Shown: in pieces, positions 36,701-43,900 of the stretch
Position numbering within the stretch: position 1 is the first letter of the stretch
Layout of the letters: every line of letters begins with the position of its first letter
DNA from: Ctenosaura bakeri
Taxonomy: Eukaryota > Chordata > Lepidosauria > Squamata > Iguanidae
Reading direction: 5' to 3'
Length of the DNA stretch: 64,000 nucleotides
Assembly: GCA_948474755.1 (NCBI GenBank)
Contig: CAOLHI010000652.1
Coordinates: 186,001 to 250,000 of the forward strand
Position numbers and translations under genes: made by a program
Notes under the pieces: generated by a model
Database searches by the model: none
What the model saw: only the letters and a program-made list of their open reading frames with translations
Told to the model about the DNA's origin: nothing

Positions 36701-37551
36701 GTCCACTCTGAGCTTCTCTGTACCACAAGCTCTGATATTCTGCTCTCCTCCACGGCTGGCTTCTTTTCCTTCTCCTTAGGTGGGATCTGGGCCAGCTGCT
36801 CATCCGCCATGACCAAGCTGATAGCTCGAGAGAAGAGCCTGAGGGCCGAGACAACCACTGTGTGGCCTTGCTTCATATCTCCCGTAATAATCCGGGAGAG
36901 CGTGATGGAGATTCCAGGGAGGAAAGAAGCAAAGAGGTCCCCACATCGCCTCCTATCCTCCCCCTCCAGGGTCCTGTGATATTCCTGACAGTCACAGTGC
37001 AAAATAAGAGCCTGCAGGCATTTTAAGGCCGTGAGCTTGATTTGCTTGGCCTTCTCCTCCTCTGCCAAGGCCAAGAGCAAGGACACAGCAAAGCCCAAGT
37101 GGGGAAGGGTGGACGGCTGGTATAAGGACATGATTATGTCCCCATAGGCTGAATGCAGCAGAGCCAGGAGGGCCTGGATCACAGAGTGCTTTAACTCCTC
37201 CGACAAAGGGGCCAGTTGACGCGGGGCGGACGGAGACGCCAGACACAGGCAGAGCTCTGAGAACAGTTCCAGGAGGAGGTCAGGCTTCTTCACACAAGTG
37301 GCAGAGAGCACAAAGGTCACACACTGTACCACACTTTGGACCACACGCTCCCGCTTGGGGCCCGGCGTCTTGAGAGTGAACCTCAAAGGGAAGAGGACGT
37401 ACTCCTGGAGCTCCTGCAGGGCGGAGTCACTGACCACCCGGAGCTGGGCCTGGAGCTCCTCCACGTTCTCTACCGTCTGGGCTTTGGTCAACTGGACACA
37501 AACAGGGCGCAAGGCCCCAAAGGCCTCCTGAGGGGTGTCAAAAACAGCCAT
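18498..37551 (-). CDS. TTI1: TTI1, TELO2-interacting protein 1 (five coding exons, 3' end missing)
   Basis: Joined coding segments, in transcript order, are 37551-35271, 32056-31853, 29893-29745, 29572-29432 and 18702-18498. They give 993 codons plus one base, with every junction phase consistent. The product matches vertebrate TTI1 from its first residues (MAVFDTP) through the long HEAT-repeat body; human TTI1 has about 1,089 residues, so roughly 95 C-terminal residues are missing. TTI1 is known as a HEAT-repeat scaffold which, with TELO2 and TTI2, forms the TTT complex. TTT works with HSP90 and R2TP to stabilise and assemble mTOR, ATM, ATR, DNA-PKcs and SMG1. No premature stop or frameshift is seen. 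The gene lies head to head with RPRD1B, as in human 20q11. I could not find the last exon or exons by eye in 1-18,497; they probably lie beyond the left edge. Confidence 0.95.
18703..19485. other. TTI1 intron, no further gene
   Basis: Start of the 10.7-kb TTI1 intron; pyrimidine-rich, nothing recognised. Confidence 0.4.
19638..19766. repeat. Near-perfect hairpin, about 60-bp arms
   Basis: 19638-19699 pairs with 19705-19766, with only a few mismatches and bulges and a loop of about 5 bases. Beyond this the arms keep weaker pairing to about 19600 and 19790. The AACGTAAGG and ATTACGGA words mark the stem near the loop. It lies in a TTI1 intron and would be transcribed from either strand into a stable stem. 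Confidence 0.85.
19815..19940 (+). repeat. CR1 LINE 3' end fragment
   Basis: GGAGGTTTTTAAACAGAGGT through CTTCCAACTCAATGATTCTA, the CR1 3' end, inserted in the Tigger-like element. Confidence 0.8.
20016..21632. other. TTI1 intron, no recognised gene
   Basis: A 180-residue minus-strand open frame (19857-20399) overlaps a CR1 end and the Tigger-like end. It has no recognised domain, so I treat it as chance. The rest looks unique, with no splice-flanked frame recognised. Confidence 0.4.
21633..21850 (+). repeat. BovB/RTE LINE 3' tail
   Basis: Contains ACGGAGAGGCTCAATCAAGG, TCTCTGAATCTGCAAGACC, a block like GGGTCCCCCAAGCATAGGGC and the terminal GATGGCAGTTAACAACGAC, the usual order at the 3' end of squamate BovB/RTE elements. 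5'-truncated and diverged. Confidence 0.7.
21868..22050 (+). repeat. tRNA-derived SINE
   Basis: An A-box-like AGTGGTTTGAGCACTGG and a B box (CAGGGTTTGAATCCCTG) are followed by a SINE body (GGGCAAGTCACACTCTCTCA) and a tail with ATAAGTTAGAAATGACTT, related to the BovB 3' end. It fits the squamate SINEs mobilised by BovB. Confidence 0.85.
22056..22412 (-). repeat. CR1 LINE 3' end
   Basis: Starts AATCATAGAATCCTAGAGTT; C-terminal CR1 frame on the minus strand (22127-22450). An extra GGAG/GCAG triplet-type expansion is seen at 22197 and 22228. Confidence 0.88.
22752..22850 (-). repeat. CR1 LINE 3' tip, inverted next to a longer copy
   Basis: About 100 bases of CR1 3' end (GAAACATAGAGTTAGAAGAG) on the minus strand, directly abutting the plus-strand copy at 22851. 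Confidence 0.8.
22851..23662 (+). repeat. CR1 LINE 3' part
   Basis: Starts at GATTGGAGAGCTGGGCCAAC in the CR1 ORF and runs to the 3' end (TCTATGATTCTATGA). Two overlapping plus-strand frames, 22857-23156 and 23038-23589, show a single frameshift near 23150. 5'-truncated. Confidence 0.92.
23663..23880 (-). repeat. CR1 LINE fragment, older
   Basis: GGCCACCCAGCCTCTTTTTA through CTTGCTCCATCTTCGACATG, the 3' ORF part on the minus strand; it lacks the terminal tail, which would abut the plus-strand copy's end. More diverged than its neighbour. Confidence 0.8.
23925..24095 (+). repeat. BovB/RTE LINE 3' tail
   Basis: GAGAAGGCAGTAGAAAAAGA, GATGGACAGGCTCAATGAAG, GATAGGGTGACCTGGATAT and the terminal GATGGCAGTTAACAACAGA match the BovB/RTE C-terminus and 3' end. 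Confidence 0.75.
24195..24871. mobile_element. hAT-type non-autonomous element, copy 2
   Basis: Ends CACTGGTTCTCAAC and TTGAGAACCACTG; flanks GCCTAGCA (24187-24194) and GCCCGGCA (24872-24879) match at 6 of 8 bases. Its GC-rich core is shared with copies 1 and 3. A 295-residue minus-strand frame crosses it but has no known domain. Confidence 0.85.
24872..25957. other. TTI1 intron, no recognised gene
   Basis: Looks unique; nothing recognised on either strand. Confidence 0.4.
25958..26692 (+). repeat. CR1 LINE 3' part, young copy
   Basis: An intact C-terminal frame (25920-26597, CR1 part from about residue 17) ends in the CR1 3' repeats (TTCTATCATTCTATGATTC). 5'-truncated at GACACGTGGCTGGATAGCAG. 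Confidence 0.93.
26848..27490 (-). mobile_element. Probable solo LTR of an endogenous retrovirus
   Basis: Read on the minus strand, a TATAAAAA box (about 26977-26970) is followed about 70 bases later by AATAAA (26903-26898), a GGTCTCCCTGCCTCAG block and an end in CA at 26848. This is the usual U3-R-U5 layout. The 5' end near 27490 is a guess and no target duplication was confirmed. No gag, pol or env frame is present, so it is a solo LTR, lying in the same direction as TTI1. Confidence 0.6.
27491..28292. repeat. Unrecognised sequence with simple repeats
   Basis: Holds (TA)n at about 27942-27956, (AC)n at about 27986-28000 and 28037-28074, and a (CT)n/(CA)n stretch at 28190-28232. No gene recognised. 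Confidence 0.6.
28293..28440 (+). repeat. 5S rRNA-derived SINE, 5'-truncated
   Basis: GGTGGGAGACCGCCAAGGAA and TACCTGGGGCTGCAGGCTG match the 3' half of 5S rRNA, followed by the SINE body (GAACTGGCAAAACCACATCC). Confidence 0.8.
28492..29105 (+). repeat. 5S rRNA-derived SINE, split by a CR1
   Basis: 28492-28558 matches 5S rRNA (GATCTCATCTGTTCAAAGAA, then GCTAAGCAGAATCAGCCC and GGAGGGGAGACCACC). 28986-29105 continues (GTGCTGTAGGCTG, then the SINE body). The CR1 at 28559-28985 interrupts it. (TA)n and (CA)n follow at 29103-29142. Confidence 0.85.
28559..28985 (-). repeat. CR1 LINE 3' part inserted in a 5S SINE
   Basis: Starts ATAGAATCATAGAGTTGGAA and runs on the minus strand through the C-terminal frame (28612-28935). 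5'-truncated near GCTTCCAGACCCAG. Confidence 0.9.
29432..29572 (-). CDS. TTI1: TTI1 fourth coding exon
   Basis: A 141-base, 47-codon exon, phase 0 at both ends. The acceptor is CCTTGACAG and the donor GTAAGC. The product begins [12 protein letters not shown] and ends PLAVLRAFK, matching the C-terminal HEAT repeats of TTI1. The intron before it is only 172 bases and is largely filled by a CR1 3' end. Confidence 0.93.
29617..29740 (+). repeat. CR1 LINE 3' tip next to a TTI1 splice donor
   Basis: GGACAGATGCTGGATGGCCA through TCCATGATTCTATGA. Its 3' end at 29740 is four bases from the TTI1 exon end at 29745, so it fills most of the 172-base intron. Confidence 0.88.
29745..29893 (-). CDS. TTI1: TTI1 third coding exon
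   Basis: A 149-base exon with a TTCCGCAG acceptor at 29894 and its last coding base at 29745. It contains the highly conserved segment [20 protein letters not shown]. The donor is GTACTC, weaker than the usual GTRAGT, because a CR1 copy starts only about four bases into the intron. The reading frame continues without a break into the next exon (phase 0), which supports this donor despite its weak consensus. Confidence 0.9.
29894..31852. other. TTI1 intron, no recognised gene
   Basis: About 30290-30375 looks like a LINE 3' end (GGTGGAGAACAAATAAAATT followed by TTTATTTATAAATAAA). 30805-30870 has a degenerate AATTGGCA(C/T) repeat, three to four units. 31425-31570 has a TATAAAT and an AATAAA about 125 bases apart, possibly an LTR scrap. 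The plus-strand frame at 31004-31351 has no recognised domain. Confidence 0.4.
31853..32056 (-). CDS. TTI1: TTI1 second coding exon (acidic linker)
   Basis: A 204-base exon with a pyrimidine-rich acceptor ending at 32057 and a GTGAGT donor at 31852-31847. It encodes residues 761-828, mostly a low-complexity linker that is poorly conserved, then the conserved segment [20 protein letters not shown] and an acidic run. The serines at about 821 and 823 are followed by acidic residues, which fits casein kinase 2 sites. Human TTI1 is reported to be CK2-phosphorylated in this acidic stretch; that this reptile protein is too is inference. It joins the neighbouring exons with phase 1 on both sides. Confidence 0.9.
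32155..32703 (+). repeat. CR1 LINE 3' part, older copy
   Basis: The frame at 32027-32476 contains the CR1 C-terminal region ([20 protein letters not shown]); several stops follow. It ends at CTCTAGGATTCTAAG. It begins about 100 bases upstream, in transcript terms, of the TTI1 exon starting at 32056. Confidence 0.85.
32806..33078 (-). repeat. CR1 LINE 3' end
   Basis: Starts ATCAGAGAATCATAGAATCC; C-terminal CR1 words on the minus strand to CCTTGTCCTAGTCTC. Confidence 0.88.
33079..35264. other. TTI1 intron, no recognised gene
   Basis: 33612-33730 resembles a SINE tail on the minus strand (TGTGCTGGAAAGTCAACCTC, GACTTACGGCAACACTCTG). 34223-34282 is a scrap of plus-strand CR1 3' end. The rest is not recognised. 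Confidence 0.4.
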
Positions 37552-37596
37552 GGTCCAGCCCTGTCACCCTCTTCTCACGCCTTTTCAGATGTCATC
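35271..37596 (-). CDS. TTI1: TTI1 first coding exon (large HEAT-repeat exon)
   Basis: The start codon at 37551-37549 sits in a strong context (A at -3, G at +4). The acceptor just upstream is a pyrimidine tract ending in AG at 37598-37597, so the exon carries about 45 bases of 5' UTR. The coding part runs to 35271 and encodes 760 residues plus one base. The donor is GTAGGT at 35270-35265; reading on through it meets a stop within a few codons. The large single first coding exon is characteristic of vertebrate TTI1. Recognisable blocks include the N-terminal region ending [11 protein letters not shown], the QSLVECAG-like region near residue 350, [11 protein letters not shown] near residue 400, [14 protein letters not shown] residues near 480, and [16 protein letters not shown] near residue 630. 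Confidence 0.95.
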
Positions 37597-38009
37597 CTGT
37601 CAGTGGGAAAAAAAGAAGAAATCTCATGAGAGCTGCCCAGTTCCACTCTTCTTTCCTTTTTAAGTACTCGTTTGCTAATGATGAGAAGCTCTCATTCCCA
37701 CAGTTCTAGGACTGTCAATCTTTCTGTTCTGCATCATCCCAAGCAAGAAGAAGTAAGTCCTGCAGTGGTCCCTTCACTGGCTGAGAATACAAAGATTTCT
37801 GCATGCAGTGGTTATCTTGATATCTGCTGGAGTTTAGTTTCAGGACACCCCAGGGATATCAAGGTCTCTGGGTGCTCAAGTCCCTTTATATACAATGACA
37901 TGCTAAAATGGAATTCCTCATATAAAATGGTTAACTACTCAAATGAGTCCTGGAGAGAGCCCAAGGATCTGTGAAATGGTCGAAGGCTACAGCAGGGCAT
38001 GCCTGCACA

Positions 38010-38175
38010 TTATTGTTTTTTATAGTTAATGTGTTTTAGGGGGTTTTAGATTGGTGGGTGGGGAGGATGGGTTATGTTTTAATTGCTTTTAATGTTTTTG
38101 ATGTACTGTTGTAGTACCACCTCGATCCGTCGGGAGAGGCGGGATATAAATAATAATAATAATAATTATTATTAG
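38010..38175 (+). repeat. LINE 3' end with (AAT)n tail
   Basis: GGAGAGGCGGGATATAAAT followed by (AAT)n is a common reptile LINE (L2-type) 3' end. It lies in the probable TTI1 5' UTR intron. A (GAAA)n-like purine run follows at about 38320-38353. Confidence 0.6.
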
Positions 38176-38651
38176 CTTTGTGCTCAACATGTGGCAAAAT
38201 CAAAGTTTGCTTTTGGATTTTTTTTCAAATATTTTTGGGCCATAGACCATTGAATCCACGGATGGTCGCCATTTACACTTTGGGAATTTACGTGTCCATG
38301 TTCACATTGTTTTTCTCAAAGAAAAAAAAAAGGAAAGAAAGAAAGAAAAGAAAATCTGTGTTTCTTCTGTGCAGGAAACACAGTTTCCATGTGCAAATAC
38401 ACATAGCTTTTAAGAGTTTGGTGAAACTGGTTATAGTCCATGAAAGTCCAAGGCAAATGAATGCAGTCTGTCTTTACAGCACACAAGACTGATTGCTCTA
38501 TTTGATGCATGAGTATACCCTCCAACATTTCCCAGAACACAGGTGGCCAAGCAAGATCACAGCACGGCCGAGATGGCAAAAGTTATTGATTAGGAAGAGC
38601 ACGCAACTGAGGAACGGCCCCAGCAGTTTGCTTTGGTCAGGAGAGGGGCAT

Positions 38652-39636
38652 TCATAGAATCATAGAAATGTAGAGCTGGAAGAGACCCCAGGGGCCATCC
38701 AGTCCAACCCCCAGCCATGCAGGAACACCCTTAAAGCACTCCCGACAGATGGCCATCCAGCCTCTGCTTAAAAACCTCCAAGGAAGGAGCCTCCACTAAA
38801 CTCCGAGGCAGCAGATTCCACTGCCGGACAGCCCTGACTGTCAGGAAGTTCTTCCAGAGGTTCAGGTGGAATCTCCTTTCCTGCAGCTTGAATCCATTGC
38901 CCCTTGTCCTGGTCTCTGGAGCGGCAGAAAACAAGTCCTCTCCTTCCTCTACATGGCATCCCTCCAGATATTTAAACATGGCTATCCTGTCCCCTCTTAA
39001 CCTTCTCTTCTGCAAACTAAACATCCCCAGCTCTCTAAGTCTATCCTCAGAGGGCTTCACGGCTTCCAGGCCTCTCACCATTTTGGTCGCCCTCCTCTGG
39101 ACTTGCTCCAGCTTGTCAATATCCTTCTTGAATTGGGGTGCCCAGAACTGGACACAATATTCAAGATGGGGTCTAACCAAAGCAGAGTAGAGTGGTACCA
39201 GTACCTCCCTCGATCTAGACACCATACTCCTATTGATGCAGCCGAGAATTGCATTGGCTTTCTTGGCTGCTGCATCACACTGCTGACTCATGTTCAGCTT
39301 GTAGTCTATGAAGACTCCTAGATCCCTTTCACACGGACTGCTATCCAGCCACGTGTCCCCCATCCTATATTTCTGGATTCCATTTTTTCTGCCTAAGTGT
39401 AGGACCTTCCACTTCTCTCTGTTGAATTTCATTTTGTTCGCCTTGGCCCAGCTCTCCAATCTATCCAGGTCATTTTGAATTTTGATCCTGTCCTCTGGCG
39501 TATTAGCAACCCCTCCCAATTTGGTGTCAGCTGCAAATCTGATGAGCATGCCCTCTATTCCTTCATCCAAGTTGTTGATAAAAATATGGAACAGCACTGG
39601 GCCCAGGACAGAACCCTGTGGCTCCCCTCTCCTCTG
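38652..39636 (-). mobile_element. CR1 LINE with partial reverse transcriptase, catalytic residue changed
   Basis: A 313-residue open frame on the minus strand (39672-38731) runs from the PQGS region of the reverse transcriptase to the CR1 C-terminus. The catalytic FADDTK motif reads FAADTK, so an essential aspartate is lost. It is otherwise uninterrupted, which suggests a fairly recent copy. 5'-truncated at about 39636, next to a foldback MITE. Confidence 0.92.
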
Positions 39637-39651
39637 CTGAGCTGAAACAGT

Positions 39652-39791
39652 GGCCAATTCCACACTCCACACTTATACCGCAATGATTCCACTTTCAACC
39701 TCCTCTGGAATCCTGGGGTTTGCAGTTTCGGGAGGGACCGACTGTTGGAAGTGGAATCATTGCGCTATAAGAGTGGAGTGCGGAAGTGGCC
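39652..39791. mobile_element. Foldback MITE
   Basis: GGCCAATTCCACACTCC at the left pairs with GGAGTGCGGAAGTGGCC at the right. Inner arms ATTCCACTTTCAAC and GTTGGAAGTGGAAT also pair. About 140 bases with arms of 45-50. Same family as the element at 47740. Confidence 0.75.
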
Positions 39792-40271
39792 GGTGTAAAA
39801 ATGCCTTTTGCAGCAACTCAGCGGAGGAGGAAAGGGGAAAGTGGGAGGAGAGAGAGAAACCGGGACATTCTAAAGGCAGCTGAAAAAGTGGAACCACCAT
39901 TTGGCAGCCTCTGTCACATGGGACAGGATCAACACCCCCTTGAGGTCGTGCTTCTAAAAAGATCCAGGAAAAGTTACTTTTGGGGGCCTACCTTGAATCC
40001 CCCAGAGGCCCTGTTGGTTTTCAGAGCGACAGTCCGGAAAAGGAACTTTTTCCAAGCCCGGGGTCTCAGGCCCCCTACATACCCTCCCCCCTGTAACTCC
40101 CCCTAACCTCCAGCTGGAGACCCCCGCCCACCCTCCAGGTCAGGCCCCCCAGGCACTGCCACGCCTGATGGGCTATGACGTCGGCCTGGGCTGATGGGAG
40201 CCGCAGTCCCACAGGCGCCCCTCCTGTCCTGGCCCCTCCCCCCGTCACCAAAGCGCCCCTTCCCCCTTTAC

Positions 40272-40500
40272 CTCCTCCGGACCCGCAACAGGAACCCGGG
40301 GGAAAAAGAAGCAGCAGCCTCCAAACACATGCCGGAAGTAAACCTGCCTCCGGGAGCGAAATATCTCCCGCAGGCAAGGAAGGGGAGAAGAGGGAGCGAA
40401 AAAAGTCTCACGGGCATAACGGCGCATGCGTAAGGGCTGAGGGGCAGGAAAAAGCCCACTGATCCTACTGAGCACGCGTCGCTCGCGGTGGCCGGTAGGC
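40272..40500 (-). other. TTI1: Probable non-coding first exon of TTI1 (5' UTR)
   Basis: The first coding exon of TTI1 has an acceptor 45 bases before its start codon, so a separate upstream exon is needed. In the CpG island, a good minus-strand donor (GGAGGAG followed by GTAAAG) falls at 40272/40271. The start is not visible directly; the upper limit near 40500 is a guess from the promoter motifs. This implies a first intron of about 2.7 kb. Other donors in the island are possible. Confidence 0.4.
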
Positions 40501-40820
40501 TGGAACAGGATCTGCGCATGCGCGCGGGGCCTCAGCCGGCTAAATAGGCCTTCTCCCTTGCGATGGGTATTCCCGCTTTCTGCGTCCTTTTGCGCCCCTG
40601 CGGCGACCCGTAGCGCGTCGCCCTTTGAACCTGATCGGCGCCGGGGTGAAAGGGTGGGCGGCCATTTTGTGGCGGTTGGCTGTCTCCGAGGCGAAAAAGG
40701 GGGGCCCGGAGAGGGCGGGCGGCGGGACCGGTCCCGGTCCGGTCCAGCCAGGCCGGGCGGAGGCGGAACGCGGAGCCGCGCAGCGCCGGGGCCCCGCCGC
40801 GGCCTCCCTCCGCGGCCGCC

Positions 40821-40971
40821 ATGTCCTCGTTCTCGGAGTCGGCGCTGGAGAGGAAGCTGTCGGAGCTGAGCAACTCCCAGCAGAGCGTCCAGACGCTGAG
40901 CCTGTGGCTGATCCACCACCGCAAGCACGCCGGGCCCATCGTCTCCGTGTGGCACCGCGAGCTCCGAAAGG
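40821..40971 (+). CDS. RPRD1B: RPRD1B exon 1 (start codon, first CID helices)
   Basis: The ATG at 40821 is preceded by GCCGCC, a near-ideal Kozak context, and the product starts [20 protein letters not shown], as in other vertebrates (a lysine is replaced by arginine at residue 11). The exon ends after 50 codons plus one base with a GTGAGG donor. It lies wholly inside the CpG island. Intron 1 that follows is 8.9 kb and is the main store of repeats in the gene. Confidence 0.97.
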
Positions 40972-43900
40972 GTGAGGAGGAGGAGGGCGGACGGCCTGCC
41001 GGGCCCGGGGCGGGGAGGGGAGCCGATGCCAGCGAGGCTGAACAGTCGCGTAAGGGGGCGGCCCGCCGAAGGAGGAGGCTCTGGCCTCCCCTCGCACCCG
41101 GGGGGCTCTTGGCCTAGGCCGCCCAGTGGCCCAGGGGCCGTCATTTGGAGAGACTGGGCGGCCCTGAAAGGTGCGGCAGGTGGACCTGCGTGGGGAACGA
41201 AGAGGGCCATGTAGTGAGAAGGACAGCGAGGCTAATTCGAAATGAGAAGCAGAATAAAACGCCCTTACAGGGTATCATCTCCCAAAAAACGCGAGTGTTT
41301 CCGTAAGGCACTTTCTTAAAATAAGTTTGCTCAGAGAGAAAGAGAGTTTGTTGCTATGTGTCTTCAGGTTGGTTCTAGCTTAAGGCGACCCTATCACAGG
41401 CTTTTCTTCCCAAGTGGCCTTCATAGAATCATAGAAATCTGGAGTTGGAAGAGACCCCAGGGGCCATCTAGTCCAACCCCCTGCCATACAGGAACACCCT
41501 CAAAGCCCTCCCTTTGGCAGATGGCCATCCAACCTCTGCTTAAAAACCTCCAAAGAAGGAAGAGACTCCACCACACTCCATGGAGGCAGCAGATTCCACT
41601 GCCGGACAGCCCTGACCATCAGGAAGTTCTTCCTGAGGTTCAGGTGGAATCTCCTTTCCTGCAGCTTGAATCCATTGCTCCTTGTCCTGGTCTCTGGAGC
41701 AGCAGAAAACAAGCCCTCTCCCTCCTCTACGTGGCATCCCTTCAAATATTTAAACATGGCTCTGAGGCTGAGAGAGTGTGACTCGCCCAGGGTTACCCAG
41801 TGAGCTTCCGTGGCTGAGCAGGGATTGGAACCCTGGTCTCTCCCAGTCCAGCACCCAAATGGTGGCGCCACATTGGCTCTCAGGGAGATCAAGGGCCTGG
41901 GATTTGGACAGACTGGAACTGTTCTGTAGGGAGAGGAAAGAGGGCATCTTGGTGTGGATGTAATAATCTGCATTTGAATGATCGGTGCTTGGGGAAGCCA
42001 CATGACAGGTTAATCCAGAAGCCAGGAATGGGAATAAGTTGGTTGCTTGGTCAGGTTAAGCGGATAGCAAACAAAGGATGGCGAAGTGGAGTTTGCAAGC
42101 ACATGCATGTTGAGAGGTTGCTCACATACACATGAGGCTGCAGGGTTGGGTAATCGTACTGATCGCAGACTGCAGTGGTTACTTCAAGCTTTCTTTCTCT
42201 TTTTTCAAAGGTACTCTAAAAGGATGAAGTAGTGGTGCACAGTTCAACCTGGGTGTGGGGGAGCTGAAATGCTTTGGAAGGGGTGGTTAATCTATATTTA
42301 AGGTGTGAGGAAGCCAGGGCGTGTAAGAAATGGTTACTTTGCAAAGTGCATTTGTTTCAACAAATTGGGGACTCCCCATAGAATCATAGAATCATAGAAA
42401 TGTAGAGTTGGAAGAGACCCCAGGGGCCATCCAGTCCAACCCCCTGCCATGCAGGAACACCCTCAAAGCACTCCCAACAGATGACCATCCAGCCTCCGCT
42501 TAAAAACCTCCAAGGAAGGAGACTCCACCACACTCCATGGAGGCAGCATATTCCACTGCCGGACAGCCCTGACTGTCAGGAAGTTCTTCCTGAGGTTCAG
42601 GTGGAATCTCCTCTCCTGCAGCTTGAATCCATTGCTCCTTGTTCTGGTCTCTGGAGCAGCAGAAAACAAGCCCTCTCCTTCCTCTACGTGGCATCCCTTC
42701 AAAGATTTAAACATGGCTATCATGTCCCCTCTTAACCTTCTCTTCTGCAGGCTAAACATACCCAGCTCTCCAAGTCTATCCTCATAGGGCTTCATGACTT
42801 CCAGGCCTCTCACCATTTTGGTCGCCCTCCTCTGGACTTGCTCCAGCTTGTCAATATCCTTCTTGAATTGGGGTGCCCAGAACTGGACACAGGATTCAAG
42901 ATGGGGTCTAACCAAAGCAGAGTAGAGTGGTACCAGTACCTCCCTCGATCTAGACACCAGACTCCTCTTGATGTAGCCAAGAATTGCATGGGTGCCAGAG
43001 CCTTCTATCCACTGCAGCCTTTTGTGTCACATCCCCAAATGGTTGATGGCTTCTCCGCCATCAGGAGTAAAATGCACTTCATAGCGGTTTGAGTGCTGTA
43101 CTAGGACCCTGGGAGACCAGGGTTCAGATCCCCACTTGGCCATGGAAGCCCACTGAGTGATCCTGAGCTAGTCACACACTCTCAGCCTCATAGAAAGAGA
43201 ATGACAAACACTCTCTGGGCAAATCTTACCAAGAAAACCCTGCAATACGGTCACCATAAGTCAGAAACAACTTGAGTTCACACATCAGTAACAAAGCAAC
43301 TGAACCACTGGAGACAGCTGAAGGTGTCTTATGAAACAAAAAGAAAATACTTTAGTTCTAGGTTTTTTTAAAAAAAATAATTTATATCTATTCAGCCCCC
43401 CTTGGCGTCAGAGCAGGAGACAGAGGGAATATAAACTAAATAAATAAGTAAAAAATAAAATGTATGTGGCAGGATCTTGGGAGCAGATTAAACCAATTTA
43501 AAACAATTTTAAAAATTTAAACAGTAAGAAATAAGTAGTCTTTAAACAGTCTTAAAGTATGTCAGAGAATTTAACAGTTAAAACAGTCTAAAATGTGCAT
43601 CTGTACAGATTTGTGCAAAATCTCTAAGACCACCAGTACCCTGACTTTAGTTTTAAAAAAGAAGCAGTATTTAAACTTAGCAGTGGAATAAAGCTTGGGT
43701 TTATGCAAGTGAGGCCTCTGAGGGGAGGATATTCCACAACCTGGGTGCCACAGCGGAGAAGGCTCTCTCCTGTGTCCTCAGATCAGTGTATTGCTGCCAC
43801 TGGTGAGTGGCATGAGGCATGGGATCAGTTCTTATGCATACATGTTGAAATTGAAACAGAAGAAGTTCATGTGCGCAGTGGTCATGAGATATTTGAAAGG

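Larger units (their letters stand above)
40070..41130. promoter_or_regulatory. CpG island, probable two-way TTI1/RPRD1B promoter
   Basis: About 1 kb is strongly GC-rich and CpG-rich, unlike the AT-rich flanks. It holds the RPRD1B start codon and lies between the divergent genes. Motifs typical of TATA-less housekeeping promoters can be read: two NRF1-like palindromes (core GCGCATGCG at 40421-40432 and TGCGCATGCGCG at 40513-40524), an ETS-like CCGGAAGT at about 40331, and a YY1-like GCGGCCATTTTGTGG at about 40658. The direction of transcription is inferred from the genes; no TATA box was seen. Confidence 0.75.
41131..42377. other. Start of RPRD1B intron 1, unique apart from the repeats listed
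   Basis: Apart from the SINE and the CR1 described separately, 41131-41346 and 41880-42377 show nothing recognisable. Confidence 0.45.

Noticed and set aside
37560..37980. Extra plus-strand exon between the two genes
   Set aside because: The plus-strand frames at 37336-37629 and 37672-37974 are antisense to TTI1 or without splice sites and conservation that I could recognise.
40245..41210. 321-residue minus-strand frame over the CpG island
   Set aside because: It is antisense to RPRD1B exon 1 and the promoter, rich in Pro, Arg and Ala as expected of a GC-rich shadow frame.
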